From the NCBI RefSeq assembly GCF_009727055.1, contig NC_052349.1, positions 34,652,134 to 34,716,133 of the forward strand: a stretch of DNA of 64,000 nt, in the 5' to 3' direction. Made by a program: the position numbers and the translations under genes. This document shows, piece by piece, positions 47,631 to 59,814 of this stretch. The DNA comes from Benincasa hispida. Its lineage: Eukaryota > Streptophyta > Magnoliopsida > Cucurbitales > Cucurbitaceae. Below the pieces are notes generated by a model. That model saw only the letters and a program-made list of their open reading frames with translations, had not been told where the DNA came from and did no database searches. The first letter of the stretch is position 1, and the number at the start of each line of letters is the position of its first letter.

Positions 47631-50600
47631 TGTAAAACCCGAATCCTAATTACGTTAAGTAAGAGTAAGTAATGAGATGTTTCCTAATGAGCTAATGAAG
47701 CCTTGTCTTAGGAAAGATAGGAGATGAAAGCAAGAAGAAATAGGCTCTTGGGTAGCTAAGTGTAAAAGTAGGACAAAACTTAGCTAGGCTAAGGAAGGTC
47801 ATGCTTGATGATGGAATGCATAATAAGCATATGAATGAGACCATGCCATTTAATCAGGTGTAGTGTTGAAGTAATATTGTGATGAAGTTAGAAAAAGGAA
47901 ATTTGGTAAATCTTAGCCCTTCATTACCAATAGTGGGCCAAATGGCACAAGGAGAGTTCATGCTGGATTTTGGGCGAAAATATAAGCAAGAAGGTTGAAT
48001 TCATTGGGTCGGGTTGGACAAATTACTTAGGCTATTTGTGTAATTCCAGTGGCATTCGAAAGCTCTATGAGTCTATTTTCTGTAGCTGGGCTGCTGGAAG
48101 GAAAACTTGCCGGAATAAGGCCGGAGAGGCAAAATGAAGACGAAGGATTCGTTTCTCGGGTGAATCTAGGCCATCAGTGAAGAATTGAAGCTCTAGGACG
48201 AATTACGAAGCGTTTTGAGCTAAAAATTCGAGGTAATATTGTTAACTCAGTTATAAACAACTTTGTAAAATGAAAATTTTTAAGATGAGGCCTGGAAATT
48301 AAGTTATTTAATTTTGGAAGTTTGAACTAGAAATTATTAAACAAGCAGGCAGCTGCTTGAATTGGGGCCAATGATGAAGTTTTGAATCTCCAGATTAAAC
48401 AACGGGGAATTTTGAGTTGAAATTTTAAGGTAATGTTGCAAACTCAATTCTAAACATGTTTGTAGAAGGAAGTTTCTTCAAAAGAGGGCTGGATTTTGAG
48501 TTATGAATTTTTGAAGTTGTAACAGAGGATCTATGCATAAGTAGACAACTGCTTGGGAAGAACAAGCAAACAGCTCATATGGAGAAGGAGGATCTCGCTT
48601 ATGAAGGCAATCTCGCTAATTTTGTGCTGAGGATCTCGCTTTAGAAGGGAATCTCACTAGAAATTGGGCTGAACCTCGCTGGTATCGCTGGTAATGGAGT
48701 ATCGCTAGGAAAAACTTGATCTCGCTCATGAGGAGAATCTCGCTAGTAAAGCTGTCTCCGATGACGAAATTTCCATTAGTAAATGAACTATTTGAGGTAT
48801 TTTGCTAAGAATTCTAAGTTGTTTAACTGGGAATTATGTTCTTTCAGGCCAAGAAGAGCTAGGAGAGGCGTATAACCCGTTAAGAGGCCAACAAGTTGTG
48901 AGTGACTATGTGATGAATTGATGTTTTAACGATTTAGAAACCATGATTTTCTTGAAGTTATTTCTCATGCTAAGTGTTTAAATGAAGTGCCAAGCAACGT
49001 GTTTGTGAAACTTATTCTCATGCTAAGTAAAGCATGTTTTCCATGGAATTGATATGATTTAAATATGTTATTTTGTCCAAATACTTTCAGCATGTTTAAA
49101 TAACTCCATTTTTATGATGAACTAGTATGATGAATGAACTAGTATGATGATTTGAGCACTAAGCCTTAGTGTTCAACTAAATGTTTATGACTAGTTTTAC
49201 TTAAAACGCGATACCGAAAGATATTTGAGAAGGTATCCACCCAACCAGATGCCAAAGGACATTTGAGAAGGTATCTGACCAACTTGGTACCGAAGGACAT
49301 TCGAGAAGGTACCAGACCAACTTGATACCGAAGGACATTTGAGAAGGAATCTTAGCAGCTCGATACTGAAGGATGTTTGAGAAGGTATCTGAGCAGAAGT
49401 ACCTAAGGATACTGAAGGACAATGAGAAGGTATCTTAGTCAGGTACATAAGGTACAACGGTACTCAGTTATAACCACGTGCACATTGGTAATACAACGTC
49501 GAGGGACTGAGTAAAAAGGGTTCTCCCCGACTAAGGTTGACATTGAAGGTTAGAACTAGTAGTTCACTCTCGACTAAGGATAAAGGCAGTCGTATATTCT
49601 TCTAGGCTAGAAGAATAGTTTGAAATTTCTAATGCTTATGAATGTTTATCAACGCATGATGTTTACTAATGTATGAGTTTTCCAAGTATGTTTTTCCATG
49701 TCTAACGCATGCTAGTGGTTTTACATGCTAATTCAATATGTTTTAAGCCAACTTATTTCACAAAGTATGAAACATGCATTAGAGTTAAAGCTAAGATTGA
49801 ATGAAGCTTGACGTACTATGTTTTAAATACCTCCAGTTGCCAAAGTACATGCGTTGGTATTTCTAAATATAATGAATAGGGATACTGAAGGTGGGGAAGA
49901 TATTTGAATAAATGTACCTAAGGTGTTGACAGTACATAGTAAACTCCATGTGTATGTAAGTAGGTCTGAGTGAGAGGCCGAGGTATGTGTCTCTTGACCG
50001 ATAATAGATGTTGGGAGCTAGAGCATCGTATGCTCGTTCTCAACTAGGGAATAATGATGATTATTGATGTTTAAGAGTTGTTATCAGCGTTTATGTTTTA
50101 AGGATGTTGCTTAAGATGCCATCAATATATTTAAAGAGATCGACGTAGGGATCTCTTCTAGCCATAGTTTAATATGAATAGGACAAGTAGAGGTCTCATC
50201 TGGCCTTGGCTTGACGTTGGGTAGCAATGAATGTTCATTCTCAGCTAAGATTCAGGTTTCAGATACATTGGTTTAAATGATTTTATGTACACGTTTGCTT
50301 GGTATATTTTAAGTCCCAGTATTATGTTTTCAAGCTTTCAGTTTAAGCATGAGATTTAAGTTTTATCAAGTCACTCACTGGGCTTCTAGCTCACGTTTTC
50401 AAATGTTTTCTTTCAGGTAGCGGTCAGTTCCCAAAAGATTATTCTACTACTACACTGCCACTTAAAACATAGATTGAAGGAAGCGTAATTGAAGACCTGT
50501 ATTAGTTAGTACACATGTGTCTGTCTAGTGACTAGTATTCTTGATGGGGCTCACTAGGTTGTATTATCTATGTAAACAATTCTGCGAAACCCTGTAAATG

Positions 50601-50755
50601 TAAATGTGTTAAGTTTTGAGTTATTATATATGTATTCAGGGTTTGAGCAAGATTTAACAGGTAAGATAGGCAGTAAGTGCCAGCAAAAGGGTTGGTAACT
50701 GCTGCAGTCACCATTCCATCCAGGTTAGGAGGGTAATCTGGTACGGGGTGTGACA
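47631..50755 (+). repeat. 3125-bp solo LTR in element C (TGTAAAACCC..GGGGTGTGACA)
   Basis: The ends TGTAAAACCCG and CGGGGTGTGACA are imperfect inverted repeats and match the TGT(A/C)ACACCC form of long LTRs of chromovirus-type Ty3-gypsy elements. Flanks are GCAAC (47626-47630) and ACAAC (50756-50760), four of five identical. Removal restores AATGCAACCTTCTTAGAGGA, reading NATFLEE of the copia hinge. Inside are two repeat clusters (48590-48760 and 49205-49440) but no gag, pol or PBS. Gypsy assignment rests on the ends only; a large non-autonomous element is the alternative. Confidence 0.75.
49205..49440 (+). repeat. Minisatellite, about six ~40-bp units, inside the 3.1-kb LTR
   Basis: Units share GATACCGAAGGACATTTGAG and AAGGTATCTGACCAACTTG in variant forms (for example GGTACCGAAGGACATTCGAG). 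The open frames on the minus strand at 49197-49457 arise only from this periodicity. Confidence 0.85.
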
Positions 50756-52669
50756 ACAACCTTCTTAGAGGAGGACCACATAAAGAATCATCAACCTTGC
50801 AGTAAGCTAGTATTAAATGAATTAACCACAGAAGCTACAAGTAGATCAATGAAAGTTGTTGATGACATTGGTGTTTCACATCCTTCTCAAAAGTTGAGAA
50901 TGCCTTGACGTAGTGGGAAGGTTGTTCAACAACCTGAGCGTCACATGGGTTTAATAGAAACTCAAGCTGACATACCTAATGATGGCTTAGAGGATCCATT
51001 GACTTTTAAACAGGCAATGAAAGATGTGGATAGAGACTAATGGATAAAAGCCATGGACCTCGAAATCGAGTCAATGTACTTCAATTCAATCTGAGAACTT
51101 GTAGACCAACCAGAAGGAGTAAAACCTACTGGTTGCAAATGGATCTACAAGAGAAAACGAGATCAAGCTAGTAAGGTACAAACCTATAAAGCTAGACTCA
51201 AGGCAAAAGGGTTTACCTAAAGAGATATGATGGAATATGAAGAAACATTCTATCCAATTGTCATGATTAAGTCTATTAGAATACTCTTATCTATTGCTGC
51301 TTTTTATGGTTATGAAATCTGGCAAATGGACATCAAGATAACTTTTTTGAATGACTATCTTGAATAGAGTATCTATATGTCTCAACTAGAGGGGTTATAG
51401 AACATGGTCAAAAGAAAAAGGTTTGCAAGCTTAATAGATCCATTTATGGGTTGAAACAAGCATCCAAATCCTGGAATATGAGATTTGACATTGTGATCAA
51501 ATCTGATTTTGTACAGAATGTTGATGAACCTTGTGTCTACAAGAAAATTGTCAACAAGATTGTAGCTTTCCTGATTTTATATATTGATGATATTCTACTC
51601 ATTGGAAATGAAGTAGAATTCTTAGCTGACATTAAGAGATGGCTAGCATCATAATTCCAAATGAAGGATCTGGGAGATGCACAGTATATTCTTGGGATCC
51701 AAATAGTTCAGAACTGCAAGAACAAAACGCTAACATTATCTCATACATCTTATATAGACAAGATGTTATCTAGGTATAAAATACAAAATTCCAAGAAAGG
51801 TATGTTACCTTTCAGGCATGAAATTCATTAGGAACAATATCCTATAACACCTCAAGAGGTTAAAGATATGAAATGAATTCCCTATGCATCAGCAGTTGGA
51901 AGTTTGATGTATGCCATGATGTGTACACGCCCCGACATATGTTATGCATTTGGAATAGTCAACAGATATCAGTCCAATCTTGGATATGATCATTGGACTG
52001 TAGTTAAGAACATCCTCAAGTATCTTCGGAGAATAAGAGACTATATGCTCGTGTATGATGCTAAGGATCTGATCCTTACAAGATACATTGATTTTATTTT
52101 TCAAACCGATGTAGATTTTAGGAACTTAACTTCGAGATCAATATTCACTTTGAATGGAGGAGCTATATTATGGAGAAGTATTAAGCAAATTTGTATTGTT
52201 GACTCCACAACGGAAGTGGAGTATGTAGCTGCATGCTAGGCAATCGAGGAGGTAGTATGACTTAGAAAGTTCTTGACTGATTTGGAAATGGTTCCAAATA
52301 TGCACCTGCCGATCATCCTTTATTGTGATAATAATGGAACAATTGCAAATTCCAAATAACTTAGAAGTCGTAAGCACAGAAAACACATCGAGCGCAAGTA
52401 CCATATCATCAGGGAGATCGTACACCGAGGAGACGTGATCGTCATGCAGATAGCCTCAGAAGACAATTTAGTTGATCCTTTTACGAAGTCCCTCCCGACT
52501 AAAGTGTTCGAGAGTCACCTAATGGGATTAGGACTACGAGATAGATAAATCTAGGGCAAATGGGAGAATTACTGGGTATCTGATGCCCTAGTTTTTTTGT
52601 ATTTATTCTCTCATACTCAACATTGTATATATTTGTAAACGCACTAGAGTTCTAGTTCAAGTGGGAGTT
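50756..52669 (+). pseudogene. RT-RNase H part of copia element C and its polypurine tract
   Basis: The hinge and RT read TFLEEDHIKNHQPCSK, GLEDPLTFKQAMKDVDRD, VKPTGCKWIYKRKRDQASK, then FYGYEIWQMDIKITFLNDYL, SKSWNMRFDIVIKS and YIDDILLIGNEVEFLADIKR, where the usual YVDD is YIDD. RNase H follows (YQSNLGYDHWTVVKNILKYL at about 51967, DSTTEVEYVAAC at 52200-52235, KHIERKYHIIREIVHRGDVI at 52380-52440). It ends VDPFTKSLPTKVFESHLMGL (52470-52535). Stops at several places, including inside the RT, make it non-functional. After a short 3' untranslated region, the polypurine tract GTGGGAGTT (52661-52669) leads into the LTR. Confidence 0.88.
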
Positions 52670-52859
52670 TGTTGGGTTTTATGTCCTAAAACTGGTGGTT
52701 TGTAAATAATAAACTTATTCTGTTATCAATAAAGATGTTATTGAGTCTTATTCAATAAAGTTGTATTTTGAATATATTAATTGCTTATTTCGTTTCAGAA
52801 ATAACTTAAATCCAATAAACTAAGATCTATGACTATTATAGGAATACTTGGACTTTAAC
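52670..52859 (+). repeat. 3' LTR of element C, truncated after ~190 bp
   Basis: It starts TGTTGGGTTTTATGTCC right after the polypurine tract. It matches the fragment at 40203 and, more loosely, the LTR at 40286 (AAATCCAATAAACTAAGA). After AATACTTGGACTTTA the similarity stops and unique sequence begins, so the LTR was cut by a deletion. Confidence 0.8.
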
Positions 52860-53345
52860 CAAAGGCTTAATCTTTTGCCTTTTTTTAGTGCACTATTAAT
52901 TTATTACTAAAATGAGTCGATATGGAAAAAGGAAATAATTGAAAAATAGTACGAAAGTGGGGAATTCCATACAAAGAGCGTCGTGTCCGTACGTCTCACT
53001 GTCTCTGCTCATTCCTTCTCTTGCAACTACGGACGGTTCAGATGTCTCCCAAATTCAAATCCCACATCTGATCTCTCCATTTTCAACCGTTTGATTCGAA
53101 TAGTGATCTTGCTGTTCGTTGTCTGAAAATGGTTGATACAAGTGGGTAACAGAATCAGCTGAAATCAAGCACCCCCATCATTCCATTTCATCACCAGCCA
53201 TGGCCATTGTTCACAAGCACAGAGAAATTCCTGCTCATTCTTCTGCTGTGGTGTCTTTTTTCTCTGGTTTCTCATCTTTCTGCTTTTGCATTTCAGCTTT
53301 TGGCCGATCTAAGTTGCTTTCAATTTCTCTCTCTTTCCTCCTTAG
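52860..53345 (+). promoter_or_regulatory. Probable promoter and 5' UTR of the B3-domain gene
   Basis: Unique, moderately GC sequence lying between the broken LTR of element C and the candidate ATG. CT-rich leader-like stretches appear at 52998-53030 and 53255-53345. The LTR breakpoint is less than 500 bases from the candidate start, so a transposon deletion may have defined the present promoter. No clear TATA box is placed. Confidence 0.35.
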
Positions 53346-56300
53346 ATGAACCAGTGGAGGCCAAGGAAGAAGGAGAAGCTGCTTAGGAGAAAAACTTGGG
53401 TCTCGAGTACACAACCGAGTACTAGTTATGATCAAGTGAGTGGACAGTTTCACTCTGTTTTTTTCTCTTCTGTTGTCTTTTGGGTCGATTGAGATCTGAT
53501 CTGAAATTCTTCCAGAATTTGATGGATACCCAGTTGACAGTTTCACTCCTTTTCATGTGAATTTACACTGAAATGGACTTTTCTGCTTTTTTATGGCATT
53601 ATAAAGTCTTAAATCACCGACTCAAAAACTTAGGCGTATGGGTAATTTAATATTATATCATCTACGAAGAATGACTCATTTTTTTAAGAGGAATTTGAGC
53701 TTTTAAAATTTGTCTCTGAAGAACCCTTTGTAGATGTTTTGTCATTTTGAAGCCCCATAAAATGTAGGACAGAGTTCGGAGATGACAACTCTGATTCACA
53801 GACAAATTGGTTTTGTTAATGCCAATTGCCCAACAAAGAAACGGCAGTCATCAGAAGTAGAACCTGCAAAACTAACAAATTGTGAAAGGTTGAGTCGAAG
53901 ATCTCACTAAAGACATTTCGCGGCTTTGTCCTTTGTGCAAATAGTTCGGAATAACGTCATGCCATCCCCAGGATAAAACAACCCAGAAAAGTCAGTCACG
54001 AAACTGCACCAGAACTGATCGGCAAATGGTACATGCTCTGTTGCTCGGAAAACTGGTGAAGAAAAGGAAGTGGAAGAAGAAAGGTTTTTTTTCGTCTGTG
54101 AGCAGAGAAGAGAAGGAATCATCTTGTTCACTCTTCGCTCACTTAATTTATAGGCAGAGAGTCCAACGGAATATTGCGCACTGCGTAGAAATGGAGGACG
54201 CATGCGGCTGATGGAAGCGAAAGAACTGGTGAAGAAGGTGTCAAAAAAACAGAAGATGAATTTTTAAAAAATATATATATATATATATAACAAAAAATAT
54301 TTTTGTAATAAAAGATAATTTCGTCCAACAACGATGGTGTGCAAAACATAGATGGTTGGATTAGAGGTGAGCATATATAAAGGATTTCCCCTTGTTAAAT
54401 TAAGCAATGTGGGATTCTTATTTTCACAAAAACCCATGAAAATATATAATTTTCATTTAAATAAAAATTTTCACCAACACAAGTCAATGGCACAAGAAGC
54501 TGCTGCACTTGAGTCGAGAATTTGAGCTCCTGGAGCGCAGGGTGTCAAGGCAGAATTCTAGTTAAAGTTTTGGAATATATGCTGAATTTTGTTTTATTTC
54601 TTTTTAATGATTATTGATTACACACATACCTGATTCAATTTGACCTGGATTGAAGTTTTATGCTTATTTCATCAAGGTTGCAAAATTAGTTACTAGACTT
54701 TGATTTGTAATGCATGTTGGTCTCTCTTTTTTCTTGTCCTTTCATTATAGGATTTAGCATCTTCCCTCCGATATCAAGTCTGAAGTAAATTTTGATTGAC
54801 TTGCACTGGTCTGCTTGTCATGTGCGATGTGATTCTTCACGTTACTTATTCTATGGCTAGGATGCATATCATATATATTTGGACTGCTTATGGACGATGA
54901 GGAGTTTGTTAGAGTGCTTCTTTGAAGTGACAGCCACTCATGTGTGGGGGCTAGTTTACAGTCTCCTCACGGCATCCATTCCTTCTGTATTGCTGTAATT
55001 TTCTGAAATTCATTTCATTTTTGCATCCTGTAATGCCCTCCACCTGGAAAAATCTTACATTTTATGTATGAATGTCTCCTTTTCATGTGAATTTATACTG
55101 AATCTGACTAATATATGCAAAATTCTTTATCAGGAAGCAGTTCACAGTTTTTCACTGACTCGAAGGTAATGGATCACATTGACATTGCAATGATATGCTT
55201 CATTGTTCTCCAGAAAAACTCGATTATTCTTCAATACTTTATTTTATGTCTTTTAACTTGCAGTGTAAAACCCAAGAGAACAACTGTTGATAGCTTATAC
55301 CATGATCTCGAAGCTCAATCTGTTGTTATGGCACGAGCAAAGGAGGTTCAAGAAAAATTATCTTCTAGTTATCCCAGTCTTATTAAGGTTATGCTCCCAT
55401 CACATGTCACAGGAGGATTTTGGCTGGTAAACCTACCTGCAATTCTCTTGGATCTGAAATGTGCATTGCTGAGGTGAATCCTTTGACAGAACTTTTTGGG
55501 TCGTGGCAGGGTCTTCCAAAAGGATTCTGTGACCTCCATTTGCCGAAGCAGGATACTGCAATGGTCTTAGAAGATGAAAGTGGTAAATTATATGAAACAA
55601 AATATTTATCCGAAAAAACGGGGTTGAGTGCTGGATGGCGAGGTTTCTCAATAGCTCACAAATTACTGCAAGGAGATGTCATAGTTTTCCATTTAGTAAT
55701 GCCTAACAGATTTATGGTAACTGTTCCTCTGACTTTAGTTGATTTTTCTTGGCAATTGTTTCAGGCCTTCCATAACTTGGCACTTAGTATGAGTAAAAGT
55801 TGAACGTTAGAGAAACTTCTAATTGCCTTGGTCCATCCAATTGTTCTTCAGCCCTAAGTATTTGTCGTTGTTTGAAATAATTAGCTGCAGAGATATTGAA
55901 CTTTGATGTAGATCTTGGTAACATAATAAACTAGGTCGATTCGAGGAGAATTTAGGATCAGTCTTTCAGTTGTAGGCTCTATTTACTCGGCTTTTGGGAT
56001 TCAAGCACTTTAAATCTGTCATGGTCATCTGTCTCTGCTGTTTTTAGGTTTACATTGTGAGATCCAATGCTGCAGCTGAGGTTGATGGTGCTCTAGGCCT
56101 TAAATATGAGGCCTCCAACAAACAAACACCTATATGTAAGTTTTGTAGTTCACACAGTCTTTTTGGCTATTTTCCATTTCTATATTTGTGACAATATGGG
56201 AACATAGGTGAAGTCACCATGCTATTGTTCTTTTAACATGTAGATAGCAAAGAAAACATCCCTCATATTAAGGAGGAACATATCATCCTTGAGGATGTAA

Positions 56301-57049
56301 ATAGCAAAGAGACTAACATTGCTCCCGTGAAAGAGGAAGCGGAAGAAGACTACAATCCCATCTCCCCTGCAATGGATACCCATGAAGAACATGAGCAAAC
56401 AAATAGCCACGTGCTTTTAGATTCTGAGATGATGCCTGTGCTAGAAGAGTCTGAAAATGAGAGAGAGAGTTTTGGTTCTTACTTTATGAATGGAATTCGT
56501 TTATCAGACTCTATACTGAATTTCGACAAAGTGAACAATTTGAACGATTTCAGCATTTCTGTAAATGGATTGATTATTGACTCTGAGTTCTCCAGTTACA
56601 TTAGAACCAAATACTATGAGCTATGCTGCAGCCAGAAGTCATTTCTTCATGACCATATTCTTGAAGGTCTAAATTACAAACTTGTTTCAGGAATCATATC
56701 AGAGACCATCAACATTGCTGATGCCATTAGAGCATGCAAGATTACCACTTCACAAGAACACCTTGTGACTTGGGATAAAACTCTAACAGCTTTCGAAGGC
56801 TTAGGAATGAACGTAGGCTTCCTGCGAGTTCGAATCGACCAACTATTGTCTCTCTCTCTAAAACCAGAGAAGAAAAGAGAAGCAGAGCTGAAGCGGAACT
56901 CTATAGAAGAGGAAATACACAGTCTCTTGGCGAAAATCATTGAAAGAAGAGCAACCATGAGGCAACTTGAAGCTGAAATTCGCTCTTTAGACGCTGATAT
57001 TGAACATATGGATAAATTGTTCAAGGAAGTAGCCAGTGCCCCTTGGTGA
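53346..57049 (+). CDS. B3 DNA-binding domain protein with C-terminal coiled coil
   Basis: Exons: 53346..53435 (tentative), 55134..55165, 55264..55426, 55510..55716, 56048..56135, 56244..57049; 461 residues if exon 1 is right. Phases close: exon 1 ends CAA then GTGAGT, and exon 2 starts in phase 0. Residues ~74-172 form a B3 domain: SLIKVMLPSHVTGGFWL, GLPKGFCDLHLPKQDTAMVL, GWRGFSIAHKLLQGDVIVFH, VYIVRSN, in the style of the B3 proteins related to rice Os01g0234100. B3 domains bind DNA in plant nuclei. After an acidic linker comes a C-terminal domain (GFLRVRIDQLLSLSL) ending in a coiled coil (SIEEEIHSLLAKIIERRATM, RQLEAEIRSLDADIEHMDKL). Family members usually have a longer N-terminal region; here it is short, so exon 1 may be wrong or the 5' end lost. 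Confidence 0.85.
53546..55102. repeat. 27-bp direct repeats at both ends of most of intron 1 of the B3 gene
   Basis: CTCCTTTTCATGTGAATTTA followed by CACTGAA (53546-53572) recurs with one C-to-T change at 55076-55102. The 1.5 kb between contains AT-rich sequence, a (TA)n tract (54269-54288) and an open frame on the minus strand (53907-54203) that I do not recognise. Confidence 0.6.
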
Positions 57050-57470
57050 TGGGAGGGATGATGTACAAAATACAAAAAAATTCCTGGGTGTGTAGAGTTG
57101 GTTTGGTTTTGTTGGAAGCTGCAGTGTATTAGTTGGTTAAAAGAGAGTTTTGAGAACATTCTGCCATTTCTTTTCGCAACCATAGCAATGCAAGGAATTT
57201 CACTGATGGGTTGAGAGGGCTAGTTGTTATAGCAACCATAGTAGTTTAGTTTTGGCAATGGGAGGAGAGTGAAAGATGTAAAATTTTGGGAATGTAATCG
57301 TAAAAAGTGAATTTGAAGTTTATTATCTACCCTATTCTATTTGTATATTCAAGTACATTTCTTTGTGTTGTTTTCTCTTTCATTCTCTCTTTGGCTGCAA
57401 AAAGAATCAGATCTTACCTGAAGAATGGTGGAAAAAAATAAAAGAACAAAAAATAGTATAATTTTAATTT

Positions 57471-57542
57471 TGCCCCCATGCAGGATCGAACTACAGACCT
57501 TCAGTTTACAAGACTGACGCTCTACCACTGAGCTATAGGGGC
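57471..57542 (-). tRNA. tRNA-Thr (anticodon TGT)
   Basis: Minus strand, 72 nt without CCA. Acceptor GCCCCTA pairs with TGGGGGC (one T-G wobble), discriminator A. D-arm GCTC..GAGC, anticodon stem TCAGT/ACTGA with loop CTTGTAA (anticodon TGT, reading ACA), T-arm TGTAG/CTGCA with loop TTCGATC. A run of T on the minus strand (57454-57449) can end polymerase III transcription. No intron. It lies alone, 421 bases downstream of the B3 stop and on the opposite strand. Confidence 0.93.
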
Positions 57543-57804
57543 TGCTTTGTTAGCTAACAATAAAAATAATATTTAATTATTAGGCCGCCTTGACTTATTA
57601 TGTTTTACTTATGTAAGATTAATTCTACTTATAGCATAAAGACTGCAATATTACATATATAACAATTTTCAAAGTTATAATGATATAGTATAATATATTA
57701 AACAATGGTAAGAAATGGTAAGAAAAGGTAGAAGGTAAAACACAAGTAGAAAGGACGTCTATTTACTTAAAAGGGAAAACAATTAGGTCAACCAATTAAT
57801 TTAA

Positions 57805-57890
57805 ACATAGTTCAATTAATTAAGACATATATCATCTATTAAAAAAATGTTAGATATTCGAATCTTCACCTCTACATGTGGTTGTAGAAG
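57805..57890 (+). repeat. tRNA-like SINE candidate
   Basis: A-box-like CATAGTTCAATTAATTAAG (57805-57823) and B-box-like GATATTCGAATCTTC (57853-57867) stand at tRNA spacing. No cloverleaf forms. Same style as 2466 and 59999. Confidence 0.4.
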
Positions 57891-59814
57891 TATTTAGTCT
57901 ACGATTTAAATAAACTTGAATTTATGAATATTCAAATTAGAAAGTTCAAATTTACAACTGTGTTTGAATTGTAAACATAGAAAAATATGCCCTTATCTTC
58001 TTTCATTTTTCTTTTTTATTTTTTTTTTCTGAATTCTAACATGTTGTGTTGGTAAATTCATTTTTTTTTCTTTCTTAATCGTGAAACAATTATGAGTGAA
58101 ATTATGAGTTAAACACAATAGAGAGGCAAGTGGCTTAATCCAACTTGTAGATCTGGCCAGAGACCAATGAGTCGAGTTTTAAGACGGTAGCCTAAAGGTC
58201 GAGCCTTAGACCAAAGCATGAGGCCTGAGGCATAGACATAAACCGAAAGCCTAAAGATGAGACAGGTGGCATATGTAAGGGAGGGCCAAACCCCTTAGGA
58301 GTCCGTTTATTTCGCGGGCATGTTAGATTCCCATAGAGTTGACATTTAAATTATTGTGTTTATTTTATGGTATTATAAAAAGATTATCGGGTGTCCTAGG
58401 ATGCCTAGGCAGTTGCATCTGAACTGTTTTGGATGTCCAACTGAAACATGGGTTTTCTAAATTCCTGAGTTAAAGGCATCCTCATTTTTCATTTTTGTCC
58501 TTTTGTTATATTTTATTTTATACTATTTTACACGCACACACGTACACACATTAATTTTCATTTACATTATATAATTAAAATAAATATTTTCAACATTATA
58601 TATCATATATTTTTAGTTATATTGTAATTTTTATTATTTTTTAGCAATATATTTTAATTTATATTTATTTTATAAAAAAAAAATCTTAAATTATGATACA
58701 TTATTTTGTTGAGAAAAATAACATATAAAAATACTATAAATTGTATTAATTTTAAAAGAAATTCAAGTTGATAACAACAAATATGTTTATATAAATTCCA
58801 ATCATATCAAATTAATTATAAAATTAATAAATAGTCATGAGGGCATTCTTGAAATTTTATGTAAATTGAAGACATTTTCAAGTAGAAAACTTATGAAAGA
58901 AACACATATATCAAAATATTCCTAGATATCTGCAAAAATATTCCTACAAAACAGATAATCTAAAGATGCCAAACATCTATAAATTCTAATACATATAATT
59001 TCGGACATTTAAAATTTTAATTATCTACATTCCAAAAAATAAACAACCCTCCGTGTTGAGCTCTAGATAGACCCGCAAGAGGGTCGTTGAGACCTATAAG
59101 GCCAACCCCATGTCGGGTCAAGCAAGGCTCTAAGAAGCCTACCTCGCTGATTAACATAGGGTCAACCATGAATCTTTTCAAGAGCCCGCAAGATTCTCGC
59201 ACGTTCTTTATGTGACAGTTTCTTTCAATTGGTACCATTCAAGAATTCCAACTGATTCTTAGACTACACAAATGAATCTTTAATTCTATTACGAAAGGAG
59301 ACTCCTTTGTAAGCAACAAAATATAGTAAGTCAAAAGGTACGTCAAAACACAATATTGTGTTTTTTAATATCCAAGTCATTCACAAACTCAATAAAACTC
59401 GAATGTTAGAGTGTGTGACTTGACACCACATCGACTTACAAACTACAACTCTTTGTCTTACAAGTTAAAGTTCAATTTCTCATTCTATAAATTTACTACT
59501 CATCTATTTTTTGACATCAAATACGAATTGACTTTTACTTGATTGATAGATAATATAATTTGTAAGAGTAGTTTTATGAATATGAGTTCATAAATACATT
59601 TATGTACCTCATGAGACGAAGATGCAAATAATCAATATAAATAACCTCACATACAACCAATAAAATGTTAACGTGAAATGTCAAAATCTTAATTTTATGA
59701 AAATATCGATAGAAATATCAATAAAATATCAATGTTGATGAATATTTCTATAAACTTATAAAAATAAAAATAAAGTATAAAATACATTTAAATTAGTAAA
59801 TAAACATTTTATGA

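Noticed and set aside
49197..49457. Repetitive minus-strand proteins of 73-86 residues
   Set aside because: Produced by the ~40-bp minisatellite in an LTR; no start context or homology.
53907..54203. 98-codon minus-strand frame as a gene
   Set aside because: I do not recognise any domain, and it lies in an intron; reported only as part of the bracketed segment.
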